A stretch of DNA of 50,457 nt. Origin: CAZQHK01 sp964593455. Its GTDB lineage: Bacteria; Muiribacteriota; CAYSPT01. Location of the stretch: positions 1-50,457 of the forward strand of contig CAZQHK010000032.1 of assembly GCA_964593455.1 (NCBI GenBank), written 5' to 3'. A program made the position numbers and the translations under genes. How positions within the stretch are numbered: the stretch's first letter is position 1; each line of letters begins with the position of its first letter. This document shows, one piece after another, positions 35,546-43,626 of this stretch. The notes under the pieces are model-generated. The model was not told where the DNA came from. It made no database searches and saw nothing but the letters and a program-made list of their open reading frames with translations.

Positions 35546-35689
35546 TATCCTGGTTACGTTACCATTGGAGGAGTGTTCCTGGCAGGTATCGGCGGGCTTA
35601 TGAGCGCTACAGTCATTACCCTGGTGATCATCCCGGTCATGTATTCTATATTCGAGAAACGTATGACGGGCGGGTCACACTGGAACTAA
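35546..35689 (+). pseudogene. C-terminal remnant of an RND (AcrB/HAE1-like) efflux pump
   Basis: About 48 codons read TIGGVFLAGIGGLMSATVIT followed by LVIIPVMYSIFEKRM, ending at TAA 35687. This is the last transmembrane helix and tail of an RND efflux permease (compare the family ending ...TLLVVPVLY.LFE). Nothing else of the roughly 1000-residue protein is present, so it is a deletion remnant. The upstream part of the frame (35492-35545) shows no family similarity. Confidence 0.75.
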
Positions 35690-35797
35690 ACGGTGTGACC
35701 GACGAATCCACCTGACTGGCAATCCAAACAAGCTGGAGATTTGAGATATTTAAGCAAGAAGTGTAGAAAGTGAGGTGTGAGATTTTAGAGATGCGAG

Positions 35798-37222
35798 TTA
35801 GTCAATTTTTACGGGTTGATAAAAAATTTTATTGTTGGTGAAATAATCGATGACTTCCGGAGGAATTACTTCTGTTGATGAGGGCAGATCCAGGGTTGGA
35901 AGACCGGAAAAAGTCTTTTCGGAGAACGCTCCCATCAACCGGTTTTCATGATCCAGGACGACTACGAATAACTGATTTTTCTCCCGGTCGAAATACTTTC
36001 GGTATCGGCGTTTCAACTTCCCCGGTTTCCCGGTGATAACCGCCTCGGGTACGATCCGGGTCCTCTCCTCGCGGATATCGCAGCCGGCAACTTCGGCGTG
36101 AGAGATAAAGACGGGGATGATGTATTCCTGGCGGTCGACGAATGAGTAAAGCCAGAATCCTTTGAGGCTGATCAACCAGTTGTACGGCAGTTTCCGATAG
36201 AAGGAAATTGCATAGGAAATTTCATTGATCGGGATACCGCGGGGCTCCTCTTGCCGGATAATATAGATCATGTCTCCATACAGGGCCGCGGTACCGTAAT
36301 CTCCGGAAAAAAAGATAAAATCGTCATATTCAAATCCCATATCCCAGTTGACGATGGGAACGATCTCCTTTTCAAACAGTCCTCTTTTGAGTAGACGGAG
36401 GACATTCTCCTGCACTTCTGCGATGGCTCGGGACATGGCTTGTTCTGCTGAAAAGCCGTTTTCTCTGTTGGCATAGTAAATTTCCCACACCCGTGAAGCG
36501 GCCATGTAGCCTTCATCTTTTTCGAGCATAGTGATGATGACCCAGATTTCACGCTGCAATCTCGAATCCGAGCTGAATGAGCCCCGGTAGAGATATCGGT
36601 AATCGTCTTTATCAAAGGAAATTGTTATAGTTTCCAGAGCGTCTTTCAACAGGTTTATCCGATATCCGGCCGCCGGTTTCCCGGAAATTCGGGGAAACAC
36701 CGGATCGGGAGTGATTATTCCGTCGTCAACGGGAACGTCCACGGTTTTAACCGCTCTCTTTATCTCCCGGTCGAGTTTTTCAAGCACCAGCCTCAACCGC
36801 GGTGCGCACTGAAGGCGATACTCTCCGACCAGCATCCGGAAATAATAGTACCCATGGAACACCTCGGTAAAATACATCTGCATCCAGTTTTCTCTTCGTG
36901 AATGCCGGTAGGCTGTTTCACAGATATCCCGCAAGAAGGATCTGGTCTCCTTGGCCGTGGTGAAGGTGTGAAAATCCTTGTAGATAAATCCGTCTATGTT
37001 GTAGTAGAGGTTCAAATCCACTAACTCGCAGAAAACGGGAATAAATTTCAGTGATTTCTCTTCCAGTTCCTCCAAAGCGGCTGTCTCGATGATCTTCAGG
37101 CACGCTTCAATGTCTTTTTCCAGGTCTGCAGATAAAGCGGGAACAGCTCCATGTAATGGAGAACAAACCAGTAAGGCCAGGAATATGAAACAAACCAAAA
37201 GAGCCCTCTTAATCATCATCAT
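35798..37222 (-). CDS. exported protein of unknown function
   Basis: A 474-residue protein with a signal peptide (MMMIKRALLVCFIFLALLVCSPLHGAVPA). It is rich in aromatic residues and looks mostly helical, then beta towards the end (REERTRIVPEAVITGKPGKL, NQLFVVVLDHENRLMGAFSE). I recognise no family. Its first ATG (37222) lies inside the GATGATGATGAT that encodes the Asp tail of the upstream gene, so the genes overlap by 14 bases and are probably translationally coupled; GAAGAGGTG lies ten bases ahead. The pair likely works together. Confidence 0.65.
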   Translation of the reverse strand: MMMIKRALLVCFIFLALLVCSPLHGAVPALSADLEKDIEACLKIIETAALEELEEKSLKFIPVFCELVDLNLYYNIDGFIYKDFHTFTTAKETRSFLRDICETAYRHSRRENWMQMYFTEVFHGYYYFRMLVGEYRLQCAPRLRLVLEKLDREIKRAVKTVDVPVDDGIITPDPVFPRISGKPAAGYRINLLKDALETITISFDKDDYRYLYRGSFSSDSRLQREIWVIITMLEKDEGYMAASRVWEIYYANRENGFSAEQAMSRAIAEVQENVLRLLKRGLFEKEIVPIVNWDMGFEYDDFIFFSGDYGTAALYGDMIYIIRQEEPRGIPINEISYAISFYRKLPYNWLISLKGFWLYSFVDRQEYIIPVFISHAEVAGCDIREERTRIVPEAVITGKPGKLKRRYRKYFDREKNQLFVVVLDHENRLMGAFSEKTFSGLPTLDLPSSTEVIPPEVIDYFTNNKIFYQPVKID

Positions 37223-39158
37223 CGAAATAGAGCACCTCTTCCACGTCAAGATAGTTGAATATCAGGTCAACAAGAGCTGGAATTATCTCGTATTTCTTTC
37301 CATAGTCGACCTGGTCCAGGTGATAGTTATTTTTTCGCAAAAAAGCACCCGGAAAATCGGTCACGATGAGGGCCGAGGCGAACGTGGCTCCGGGATGGCG
37401 TTTTACCATCCTGACTACTTCCGCCAACTCCACGTCCACGGTATCTACTCCGTCCGTAATCATCGCCAGTACCGTCGGCTGCGTTTCGGTAAGCGGCGAG
37501 AGCACACCCTGATGAACTGTTCCGGCGAATACCCGGGCAGCATCGTCTCTTTTAAGAAACGAAGCAGACAGTTTGAAACGGTTATCATTGTTATTCGCCA
37601 TGACAGCCCCCCGGTAGTCCCTGATGATTTTAGGAATGACGAGCGCGTAATAAGGGAAATCTGTCCGCAAGGCCCCGGCGGAACCGGAAAACACCAGCTC
37701 CTTGACGCCGTTCTTAAGGGTAATTTCGGCCAGCTCAGCCGCAATGTCGCCGAAGAGGGAATGCATGGCGCCCAGATTAACCAGATGCCGCACGTCTCCT
37801 TTTGAATTCCTGAACGTGAAAACGTCGTATTCCAGGGCTTCCCCTTTTCCCCTCTCGTGGATGGACGGTATGCCTTTGGCCATCAGGTAACGGTTCAATC
37901 TCCTGAGAAACGGATAGTCCTCGCGGTGACGTTTCAGAATAGCCATCAAATCGTGGTATTCAGAAGCCCTGATATCCTTCATGGAAAGCAGATGTTTGTG
38001 ACCCTCTATTATCGAGTGAAACGCTTCCCTGAGGCGCTTCCCTCCATGCTTACTCAGGGCTGCTTCGAGCTCCTTTTTTTCTCTGGGAGTGAGATAATCC
38101 TTGAAAAACCGAAAAGCCTGGAAAGCCTGGTGTCTTTTGTGGATAGATTCTCCTAGTATATCCAGGTAGCCAAGGATTACAGCGGTTTTTTTCTTTTTAA
38201 AAATACGTGGAATATCTCTTTGGTACTTCTTCACAATCTCTTCTTTGGCAGTGATCTTCCGATTAAAGTAATAGGTGATTTTTTCCGGCTCAAATCCTTT
38301 GCCGTCTACCCTGGCAAGTTTCAGCATATACGAGATATGTTTGAGCATGAACTCGCCGAATACATCGGTAAATACCAGGGCCATCCGGTTATCGTCTTTT
38401 GCCAGGTAGATTTTCTTCCCCCACTGGCTGTAGAAATTGTTGACGCGGTAAAACTCCCGGTAGCCGCCTTTCTTAAGAAACGTCAGGGCTACAGGCGCGG
38501 GAGAATCAAAGATATGAAGGGGCCAATCGGACAGTATGGCCTGTGATACCGGTACCCGGCCCAACCTCTGATGTACGTAGTTTTGCAGGTCGATAATAGT
38601 GTGTGGTGTTTCGGGATCGAGTCCCTTGATATCGGGTGTAAATCCGCGCTTGATTTCAAAAGCGCTTCTTTCTGTGTGGGATTGGTCTGCCGGTTGATAA
38701 AATTCCGCTCTTTTTAACGCGAGGATTTCCGGTGAGGGTGACAGGTTGAGATAATCGACCGAATGCCTGATGAGTTTCCGTATCCGGAGTTCTTTTCCGG
38801 CATCGGACTGTTGTTTCGGAATCAGCTGCGTTACGATCAGGTTCTCGTAGGAAATCGCTTTGAATGTAGCCGGAATACAGTTATAGATATCATCTTCAAC
38901 TTCCGCCAATCGCGCTGCCAGACTATTCAGTTCACTATCGTTTCGCAGGTCATTTTTAAACCATTTCACGACCAGCCGGATATTGTCCGAATCGATCGCA
39001 CGCTTAAAATGGAGAAGCGATAGATCGCCTGCTTCCCGGGCTGCTGTAAATGAGACTGCCCAGGTTTGCCACAGGAGGATCAGTAAAACAATGTATTTTT
39101 TAGATAATAAGTTCTTTTTAAAAATTTGAAAACTCACTTTTTTCGGCATTGTATTCAC
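37209..39158 (-). CDS. exported protein with a nucleoside-phosphorylase-like C-terminal domain
   Basis: A 649-residue protein. The signal peptide is KKYIVLLILLWQTWAVSFTAA. Residues 45-430 are helical and not recognised. Residues about 440-640 look like the PNP/UDP phosphorylase fold: GSAGAL (492-497), a loop with VDTVDVELAEVVRMVKRH (571-588, matching the vdMEsaAvA-type motif), and ALIVTDFPG (596-604, matching the irviSD-type motif). The catalytic assignments are by analogy. Family enzymes cleave nucleosides in the cytoplasm, so an exported form is odd. The tail ends in four Asp residues. GTG 39158 is the track-open start; ATG 39149 is as likely. It is coupled to the unknown exported gene downstream. 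Confidence 0.7.
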   Translation of the reverse strand: MNTMPKKVSFQIFKKNLLSKKYIVLLILLWQTWAVSFTAAREAGDLSLLHFKRAIDSDNIRLVVKWFKNDLRNDSELNSLAARLAEVEDDIYNCIPATFKAISYENLIVTQLIPKQQSDAGKELRIRKLIRHSVDYLNLSPSPEILALKRAEFYQPADQSHTERSAFEIKRGFTPDIKGLDPETPHTIIDLQNYVHQRLGRVPVSQAILSDWPLHIFDSPAPVALTFLKKGGYREFYRVNNFYSQWGKKIYLAKDDNRMALVFTDVFGEFMLKHISYMLKLARVDGKGFEPEKITYYFNRKITAKEEIVKKYQRDIPRIFKKKKTAVILGYLDILGESIHKRHQAFQAFRFFKDYLTPREKKELEAALSKHGGKRLREAFHSIIEGHKHLLSMKDIRASEYHDLMAILKRHREDYPFLRRLNRYLMAKGIPSIHERGKGEALEYDVFTFRNSKGDVRHLVNLGAMHSLFGDIAAELAEITLKNGVKELVFSGSAGALRTDFPYYALVIPKIIRDYRGAVMANNNDNRFKLSASFLKRDDAARVFAGTVHQGVLSPLTETQPTVLAMITDGVDTVDVELAEVVRMVKRHPGATFASALIVTDFPGAFLRKNNYHLDQVDYGKKYEIIPALVDLIFNYLDVEEVLYFDDDD

Positions 39159-39208
39159 ATTGTCTCAGTTCGCATAATGAGGTTTGAAGACTATCCTGAG
39201 CTGGACAA

Positions 39209-41767
39209 TCAGAACGGGTTGAAAAGATGTGCCATTTCCGAACCGACTACCAGCGGCTGTAAGAGCAGTCGAACTGCTGCTTTGGTCTCGGGATGCCGGT
39301 TGATAAACTCGGCAGCGTACGGTCCCCAGTCATAGTAGTAAACAACCACCGTATTGCCTCCCGGAACCTTGAGGAGTAAAGAATCCCGGAAATACCGCAG
39401 GCAGGCGAGCTTATCCGGGGAACCCCTGTCGTAGGCGGCCGTGGCGATAAAACAGCCTCCGCCCCCTCCGCCGGAGCTTCCGCCACCGCCCGCTGCCGGC
39501 GAGGTGAGTGGGATGGTAACTGTTCCGGCGGCGTCTCCTGCCTGGCTGGTTACGGTAATGGCCGTGTCTCCCGCCACGGTACCGGAGCGAAACACGAAGG
39601 ACAGGCTGCCCCCGGACGTCTCGACGGTAGCGGTGGTGGCGAAAGATACATCTCCTTCATCCAGGGCCCGGACGTTGCCGCTGCCGCGGGTAACCTCCAC
39701 GTTAAACACACTGTTGTCGGGAACGGCGTCCTGGCTGCTGTCCCTGACAATGCCGGAAACCACCGTGGATTGTGACGTGCCGTTGGGCGCGAGGGAAGCG
39801 GGGACCGCCGTAAGCAGCACGAGACCGGTCGGTATCCCCGCGGCCGTAGTGGTGACCCCCTGGACAGCCGCCAGGGCATCAAGCTTTCCGTACCCCCAGG
39901 TGTAGTTGGGGGCGGCACCCACATTGGCGTCCGCCACGGCGTTATCGGTTATCAAGGTCCTGACCATCGCCGGGGTGAGAGAGCCTTTCTTTTCGAGCAT
40001 GAGAGCTGCCACACCGGTCACGTGCGGGGTGGACATACTGGTGCCGAAAAAGTACGCGTGTTTCCCGTCGGCACTTTTCTCTCCCGCACCGACCCCGTTA
40101 GCGGTGCTGGAAAGCGCCGCCCCGATAAAGGTACCCGGTGCGGCTATCTCCGGTTTGATTCCGGTCCGCGCCTCATCGCGTGACGGGCCGCGGCTGGAGC
40201 TGTCTGCAATGTCGTCCACGGTCTCGTTCCTGACGTAGGGAAAACCGTCTAACCCGGTCCATGAGTTCCTGGTTACGTAGTTGGCCACGGCGATGACGTC
40301 GGCCGCCACAGCCGGCATACCGACTGTCTTCTCCCCGTTACCGCTGTAGGTAATGCCGTCCCCTGATTTGCCGAAGAAACCATAATCGTTCCAGGCATCG
40401 AAAGCGCCGGTACCCCGGGTCCAGAGCTTGAACGTGAGGTTATCGGACCCGATACTTTGAAATCCTGATTGGTACACGGAGACCACCACGTGGCGGGCGC
40501 TGTTGTTGCTGTTCGCGGTTTCTGACGCATCGAGGTCCATCCTTCCGTAGGTCAAACCGCCGTTTTGGATGGATATATTGTTTACCGTGTTTCCCAATAT
40601 CACCCAACCGGTATCTCCCACCGGAGTGCCGCCGAGCGTGAAGGTTTCCACCTTGAAATCGATCACGCCGGGCGGGTCGTACCAGATGTCCAGGAATCCT
40701 TCTCCCGACCCGGGTGTGAAGGTAAAGGGAGTGCTTCTTTCGGTGGCTTCAGCCGTGTAGCCGATATGTACGTCATCCTCATATTCGTTGCCTGCCGCGG
40801 CCACGATTATCCGTCCCGGTCCGGCAAAGTTGCTGATAGATTCGGCGAATTCATCCGTGCCGTCATGGGGGCCTTCATGGGTGCCCAGGCTCAGGTTAAT
40901 CACGCACGGTTTACCCGCTTCTTCGGCCTGGTCGATGATGTAATCGACACCGGCAATGACATCAACAATCTCGTAGGTGGTTTTTACAAATACCAGGTCG
41001 GCGTCGGGAGCGACACCGGTGAAACCGCCATTGGCCCGCCCGTTGCTGGCGGCGCACGCGGTCACATGGGTGCCGTGCCCGTCGGTGGCGGTGGTGTAGA
41101 CACCTCCCTGTCCCATGATGGAAGCGTTAAGCTGGGCGGTGGTGTATTCGGTTCCGAAAGACTGGCCGGAAGGGACCGGGCCACGGCCGTCTACCTGGTC
41201 CCAGATAGAGAGAATTCGTGAGGTCCCGTCCGCGTTGATGAAATCCTGGTGGAAATAATCGATCCCCGTATCGATGACGCCGATGATGACGTCCGTGCCT
41301 TGATACGCAGTCGGTACCAGAGCGTGGACCTGGTCGGCTTTGATCTCCGGCACGCTGAGCGTCAGGCGGGGTTTCACCTTACCTGATCGAGACAGGTACG
41401 ATACTCCCGGTTGAAGGGCCAAATCAGACATTTTGCCAACCGGTACTTCGGCGGCGATGATGCTGCCGGAGACCGCCTTTACCTGGCCGCCGGCGGCTTC
41501 AATCCAGACCGTGACCGTATCGAGTTTTTTGCTGTCTATCCTGATCAGAACAGGAAGTAAATCCCGGTTTTGTTTCATGGCTGTGGTCCAGGAAGTCTCT
41601 AGCCGGCGCGACAGCATGATACGCAGCCCCGGCCCGATAACCGGCGAATGGCCGGTATCCCCAATATCTCCACCGGCAGATACAACCGGCAGACACGATG
41701 AAAACAGCAGCATGAAAAGTACTAATAGCGCTCGTCTGTTCAATCCGCGGGTAAATGAGCGTTTCAT
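39209..41767 (-). CDS. secreted subtilisin-like (S8) serine protease with CFI-box C-terminus
   Basis: An 852-residue protein with a signal peptide (RALLVLFMLLFSSCLPVVSA; the Cys could be a lipobox). The subtilase triad is Asp166 (VIDTGID), His231 (DGHGTHV) and Ser577 (GTSMSTPHVTG), with the oxyanion Asn327 (AAAGNE). An insertion of about 170 residues (335-505) holds a beta-jelly-roll-like region. After the catalytic domain come an Ig-like module (about 670-765) and a Gly-rich linker to CFIATAAYDRG, the same C-terminal domain as at 20.3 and 45.8 kb. It should degrade extracellular protein. AAAGGGAA precedes ATG 41767. Confidence 0.92.
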   Translation of the reverse strand: MKRSFTRGLNRRALLVLFMLLFSSCLPVVSAGGDIGDTGHSPVIGPGLRIMLSRRLETSWTTAMKQNRDLLPVLIRIDSKKLDTVTVWIEAAGGQVKAVSGSIIAAEVPVGKMSDLALQPGVSYLSRSGKVKPRLTLSVPEIKADQVHALVPTAYQGTDVIIGVIDTGIDYFHQDFINADGTSRILSIWDQVDGRGPVPSGQSFGTEYTTAQLNASIMGQGGVYTTATDGHGTHVTACAASNGRANGGFTGVAPDADLVFVKTTYEIVDVIAGVDYIIDQAEEAGKPCVINLSLGTHEGPHDGTDEFAESISNFAGPGRIIVAAAGNEYEDDVHIGYTAEATERSTPFTFTPGSGEGFLDIWYDPPGVIDFKVETFTLGGTPVGDTGWVILGNTVNNISIQNGGLTYGRMDLDASETANSNNSARHVVVSVYQSGFQSIGSDNLTFKLWTRGTGAFDAWNDYGFFGKSGDGITYSGNGEKTVGMPAVAADVIAVANYVTRNSWTGLDGFPYVRNETVDDIADSSSRGPSRDEARTGIKPEIAAPGTFIGAALSSTANGVGAGEKSADGKHAYFFGTSMSTPHVTGVAALMLEKKGSLTPAMVRTLITDNAVADANVGAAPNYTWGYGKLDALAAVQGVTTTAAGIPTGLVLLTAVPASLAPNGTSQSTVVSGIVRDSSQDAVPDNSVFNVEVTRGSGNVRALDEGDVSFATTATVETSGGSLSFVFRSGTVAGDTAITVTSQAGDAAGTVTIPLTSPAAGGGGSSGGGGGGCFIATAAYDRGSPDKLACLRYFRDSLLLKVPGGNTVVVYYYDWGPYAAEFINRHPETKAAVRLLLQPLVVGSEMAHLFNPF

Positions 41768-41961
41768 GGCAGTTCCCTTTCTGAAAAATCTCTTCTATTT
41801 CATCCTATTTTACCGTAATCGCTCATGATAATCACGAAGTTTCATCATCTCGTGCAACTGAAAAGATTTGCATCAGGGTATGAGTTGTATTATCGTGATT
41901 AAGAATCATAGATTTTTACAAATATATGAAGTGCTATTCGGATGGCAAGGAAGTGGCCTCG

Positions 41962-42633
41962 ATGAAATTGTTGGTTTTACCGCTCCTGATCTTCTACCTG
42001 GTCGCCGGCGCTATTCCGACCTATGGTCAGGTAGGCGGAGAGGAAACCGAGAGTTGGGATGATTTTTTGTACCGGACAACCGGGCTGCCTCGAACGAGAC
42101 CCGCTCAAACCGACCGGACTCTCTTGCGCATGCTGGATCAGGGGACTCCCGTGCAAGAGAGTGATTCCGGCAAGATCAACATCAACACTGCTTCCACCGG
42201 GGAGTTGTCGCGACTTCCGAGGGTAGGGAAGAAGACGGCCGAGAGGATCATCGAATACCGAAACTCGCACAAAGGTTTCAAGAGCATCAGAGAGATCACG
42301 AATGTGTCCCGGATCGGCGACGCCATGTTCGAGAGTATGAAACATATGATCACCGTGGGAAAGTCGGGAGTTGGAAAACCGGGTAGGGGAAAGCCGGTAC
42401 GAAAGCTCCGGCCGATGAAGCCGGCCGCGGCCATCTCCGGCAAGGTCAATATTAACACCGCCACCAGGGAAGAGTTGATACAACTGCCGTGGATAGGCGC
42501 CGGGGCTGCCGACAAGATAATCGATTATCGGAATCTGAATGGCCGGATTTCGAATACAGACGAATTGCTGCGGGTACCCGGTTTCACCCCCCTTATAATC
42601 AAAGAGATCAAGGACCTGATAACGTTAGAGTGA
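41962..42633 (+). CDS. exported ComEA-like double helix-hairpin-helix protein
   Basis: A 223-residue protein starting at ATG 41962 behind AAGGAAG; a 12-codon longer reading to 41926 has no such site. The signal peptide is MKLLVLPLLIFYLVAGAIP. Two HhH modules follow: INTASTGELSRLPRVGKKTAERIIEYR...FKSIREI (about 80-140) and INTATREELIQLPWIGAGAADKIIDYR...ISNTDELL (about 165-222). In ComEA such modules bind incoming DNA at the cell surface during transformation. ComEA has one pair of HhH motifs; here the module is doubled. A DNA-binding role is likely. No other com gene is adjacent. Confidence 0.85.
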   Translation: MKLLVLPLLIFYLVAGAIPTYGQVGGEETESWDDFLYRTTGLPRTRPAQTDRTLLRMLDQGTPVQESDSGKININTASTGELSRLPRVGKKTAERIIEYRNSHKGFKSIREITNVSRIGDAMFESMKHMITVGKSGVGKPGRGKPVRKLRPMKPAAAISGKVNINTATREELIQLPWIGAGAADKIIDYRNLNGRISNTDELLRVPGFTPLIIKEIKDLITLE

Positions 42634-42662
42634 CCGGAGCCAGCCGATGCGCTGACATTACC

Positions 42663-42685
42663 AAAGATCCCATCGGATCTTTTTA
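42663..42685 (+). terminator. intrinsic terminator after the ComEA-like gene
   Basis: AAAGATCC and GGATCTTT form an eight-pair perfect stem around CATC, followed by TTT. It lies 30 bases past the stop at 42633. The U-tract is short but the position supports termination. Confidence 0.65.
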
Positions 42686-43141
42686 GGAACGCTAATCGAT
42701 ATAACCGATAATTTTCCAAGCTTAAATCGATTTATTATCATTGGTGACACTGAATATCAGGCTTTTATTGAAAAATTTATCGGCTATTTTTTAGGATTTT
42801 TCTTTCTGGCTATTGGAATTTGGACATGGCTGCCGAAAATAATTGACCATGACCAGCGAACAAGAAAAGAACTGTCCGATGCAATCAATGAAGTGAAGGC
42901 CCTCAGTGGACTGTTGCCGATCTGTGCTTCCTGCAAGAAAATCCGTGACGATAAAGGCTATTGGAAAAAAATAGAGGAATACATTCAAAACCATTCTGAG
43001 GCAAAATTCTCCCATGGTATCTGCCCGGAATGTATGAATAAGCTCTATTCCTCCCTGAAAATTCTTGAAAAAAATAACCTATTTCCATTCGACAAATATA
43101 TCCTCCTCTATCCGCACGTGCCGAAAAAGCTAGTTTTATAG
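42683..43141 (+). pseudogene. 5'-truncated sensor protein remnant
   Basis: An open frame starts just after the terminator and contains no ATG, GTG or TTG before GTG 42893. It reads a membrane helix (FIGYFLGFFFLAIGIWTWLPKI), a short coil (QRTRKELSDAINEVKAL) and the zinc-ribbon-like tail SGLLPICASCKKIRDDKGYW...CPECMNKLY, which closes many PAS/histidine-kinase sensors in related bacteria. No start, sensor input or kinase domain is present. I read it as a remnant of a membrane sensor. The four cysteines in C-x2-C pairs are intact. A functional product from GTG 42893 cannot be excluded. Confidence 0.7.
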
Positions 43142-43316
43142 CCCGAATAATTCACGAATCTTCGTCGCGAGGTGAAGTAAATGGCCGCAAATACAAGGCG
43201 CGTGCAGGAAAATGCACGGAGTCGTACCGGTCGGTACGATGAGTACATTTTTCAAGCGCAACACAGTAGGTGTGGTAATTTACGAGCCGTAGCAGATTAT
43301 TTGTGAATTATTCGGG
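43142..43316. repeat. 175-base MITE-like inverted-repeat element
   Basis: The ends CCCGAATAATTCAC and GTGAATTATTCGGG are a perfect 14-base inverted repeat. Inside, a long imperfect palindrome is centred on CGTACCGGTCGGTACG (about 43224-43239). No ORF is inside. Such long intergenic palindromes recur in many Desulfobacterota-like genomes; the match to a named family was not tested. Confidence 0.65.
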
Positions 43317-43626
43317 ATAGTAAAATCAATTTTTCTTGTTAGTTTAATACCTACGTTGACTACTTATTATATACCCACTCATTGTGTGTCCCGAATCCAC
43401 ACACTATGAATTCAAGCTATATGTTCACTAACCGAACACGCCTCAGTTTTCTTCAGCCAAAAGCCTTATAAATGCACCTTTTTTTTGAGTTGGCCTGAAA
43501 ATTGCGATAGGAGACAAAGTCAAGTGGTCCGGTGCCTTGGGGAGAAAAAATACTATAAACCCACCCGACAGGCTTCTAACACTCTTTGGTCTTTAATTGA
43601 TTGATATGGGAAGGTGTGATGCAGTA
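43317..43626. other. AT-rich regulatory gap upstream of the C11 protease
   Basis: This gap holds no gene. It contains the sigma-54-like site at 43491-43506, several short T-runs, and the ribosome site GGAAGGTG ahead of ATG 43627. Confidence 0.5.
43491..43506 (+). promoter_or_regulatory. candidate sigma-54 promoter
   Basis: TGGCCTGAAAATTGCG fits the sigma-54 (RpoN) pattern TGGCAC-N5-TTGC with correct GG to GC spacing; two positions in the middle of the -24 block differ. It lies about 120 bases ahead of the C11 protease start. RpoN promoters need an enhancer-binding activator, which is not visible here. Confidence 0.5.

Noticed and set aside
37089..37805. 238-codon plus-strand ORF overlapping the two exported proteins
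   Set aside because: It is antisense to two coupled genes with signal peptides; no motif and no ribosome site.
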